From assembly GCA_023614405.1 (NCBI GenBank), contig CM042691.1, positions 172,766,927 through 172,830,926 on the forward strand: a stretch of DNA of 64,000 nucleotides, in the 5' to 3' direction. Shown here one piece after another: positions 63,207 to 64,000 of this stretch. The translations under genes were made by a program, and so were the position numbers. The notes beneath the pieces were generated by a model. The model was not told the DNA's origin. It saw nothing but the letters and a program-made list of their open reading frames with translations, and did not search any database. The first letter of the stretch is position 1; every line of letters begins with the position of its first letter. Source of the DNA: Avena insularis. Taxonomy: Eukaryota > Streptophyta > Magnoliopsida > Poales > Poaceae.

Positions 63207-64000
63207 TGAAGGGAATATGCCAGAGAGGCAATAATGAAGTTGTTATTATCGTATTGCAAGTATATGATAGATGTTTATTTTACATGCTATAATTGTATTA
63301 AAAGGAAACGTTAATACATGTGTGTTTAATAAACAAATAAAGTGTTCCTTGTTATGAGTATCATCTAAACTAGCTCATTGATTAACAAGATGATCAAGGT
63401 TTCCTGATCATGGACATTGGATGTTGTTAATAATAAGGTCACAACATTGGTAGAATGTTGTGATGAACATTCATCTGAAGTACAGTAATACGATCAAAGT
63501 CATTATGTTTAAATTGCTATAACATCATTAAAAATAACTTTAGTCCTTAGACCATGAGATCATGTCAATCACTAACACAAAATAGTAGCTTGATAACATC
63601 AAACGTCACATCGTAATAGGGTGACTATAAAGGTGGGTTCAGATACTCTGATAGTGTTATGTAGAGGTTCATGGATCAAGAGTGGGATTTTTCCATCCAA
63701 ATGACGAAGATATATACTCTAGGCCCTCTTGGTGATATCACATTGATATAGCTTGCAACTAAGTGATAGGGATCACTAGAATGTTATATCACGGGAACAA
63801 GAAAAGAATACATGTCGGTAACGTGATCAAACTAGGTATGGGGATACCGATGATCGAATCTAGGACATGTGAAATATCACGAGACAAAAGGATTTAGTTG
63901 CAATGTTAAGGTTCTCACGATCACAAGAAGTCATCATTGAATGTGTAGGAGTCAGTACGGATCTCCAGGTCTCACTGTTGATTATTGATCGGAGAGGGGT
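63207..64000 (+). repeat. Element G 3' LTR, cut by window end
   Basis: The LTR starts TGAAGGGAATATGCC and continues with words found in BARE/Angela-type LTRs ('GAGGCAATAATGAAG', 'CCATGAGATCATGTCA', 'GGGTGACTATAAAGG', 'CAAGAGTGGGATTTT'). About 794 bp are present. The end is beyond the window. Terminal TGAAG instead of the usual TGTTG suggests point changes at the tip. Confidence 0.82.

Larger units (their letters stand above)
40486..64000 (+). mobile_element. Element G: 5'-truncated BARE/Angela-like Copia, twice interrupted
   Basis: A plus-strand Copia element starts in protease, without 5' LTR or gag. It continues through integrase, RT and RNase H to 43496, is interrupted by D (43497-56214) and then H (56267-63152), and resumes at 63158 with the PPT and 3' LTR (63207 to beyond the window). 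The Copia order protease-integrase-RT-RNase H, the TGGATA-type 3' end and an LTR starting with 'GGGAATATGCCAGAGAGGC' point to the BARE/Angela group common in Pooideae. Numerous stops and frameshifts indicate long decay before D and H arrived. Confidence 0.85.

Overview
The window looks like a gene-poor, repeat-packed stretch of a large grass nuclear genome. A Pooideae grass is most likely: the right end holds a BARE/Angela-type Copia LTR, and Tekay chromoviruses, Athila- and Tat-type Gypsy elements and a Stowaway MITE are also present. I find no intact host gene, tRNA, rRNA or CRISPR array. Almost every long reading frame belongs to gag/pol of an LTR retrotransposon or is a chance frame in a GC-rich LTR.

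Layout, left to right. A Stowaway-like MITE (13-135) is followed by a degenerate ~510-bp tandem repeat (355-1478). This repeat resumes at 18230 and runs, with interruptions, to 21935. Between these blocks lie two truncated minus-strand elements: E, a Tekay-type chromovirus with only its 3' LTR (1479 to ~8920), and F, an Athila-type Gypsy with only its 5' LTR (~8921-18229). F holds a ~1,025-bp tandem duplication of its integrase C-terminus and a 5'-truncated LINE inserted in gag. Within the satellite, 18410-19680 has long inverted repeats and promoter-like motifs.

At 21936 a plus-strand Tat-type Gypsy (C) begins. Its protease is split by a complete but integrase-less Athila-like element (A, 25965-37752), which is itself split by a 3.2-kb solo LTR (B, 29535-32770). 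C ends abruptly near 40485, joined to a 5'-truncated Copia element (G), which runs to the window end with its 3' LTR starting at 63207. G was hit twice within 50 bp: by D (43497-56214), a nearly complete minus-strand Tekay chromovirus with two 3.2-kb LTRs and extra ORFs upstream of gag, and by H (56267-63152), a non-autonomous element present as LTR-int-LTR-int-LTR-int-LTR inside a single 5-bp target duplication.

The relative order is readable: satellite first; E, F and C later; A in C, and B in A; D and H in G. The 5-bp target duplications are exact for B, D and H, and have one mismatch for A. The most distinctive structures are the four-LTR H multimer, the repeated inverted 'CCGTATAGTT' motif of element A, accessory coiled-coil ORFs in three Gypsy elements, and the solo LTR carrying an inverted piece of a D-type LTR. 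All element lineages are assigned from motifs read by eye, not from a database search.
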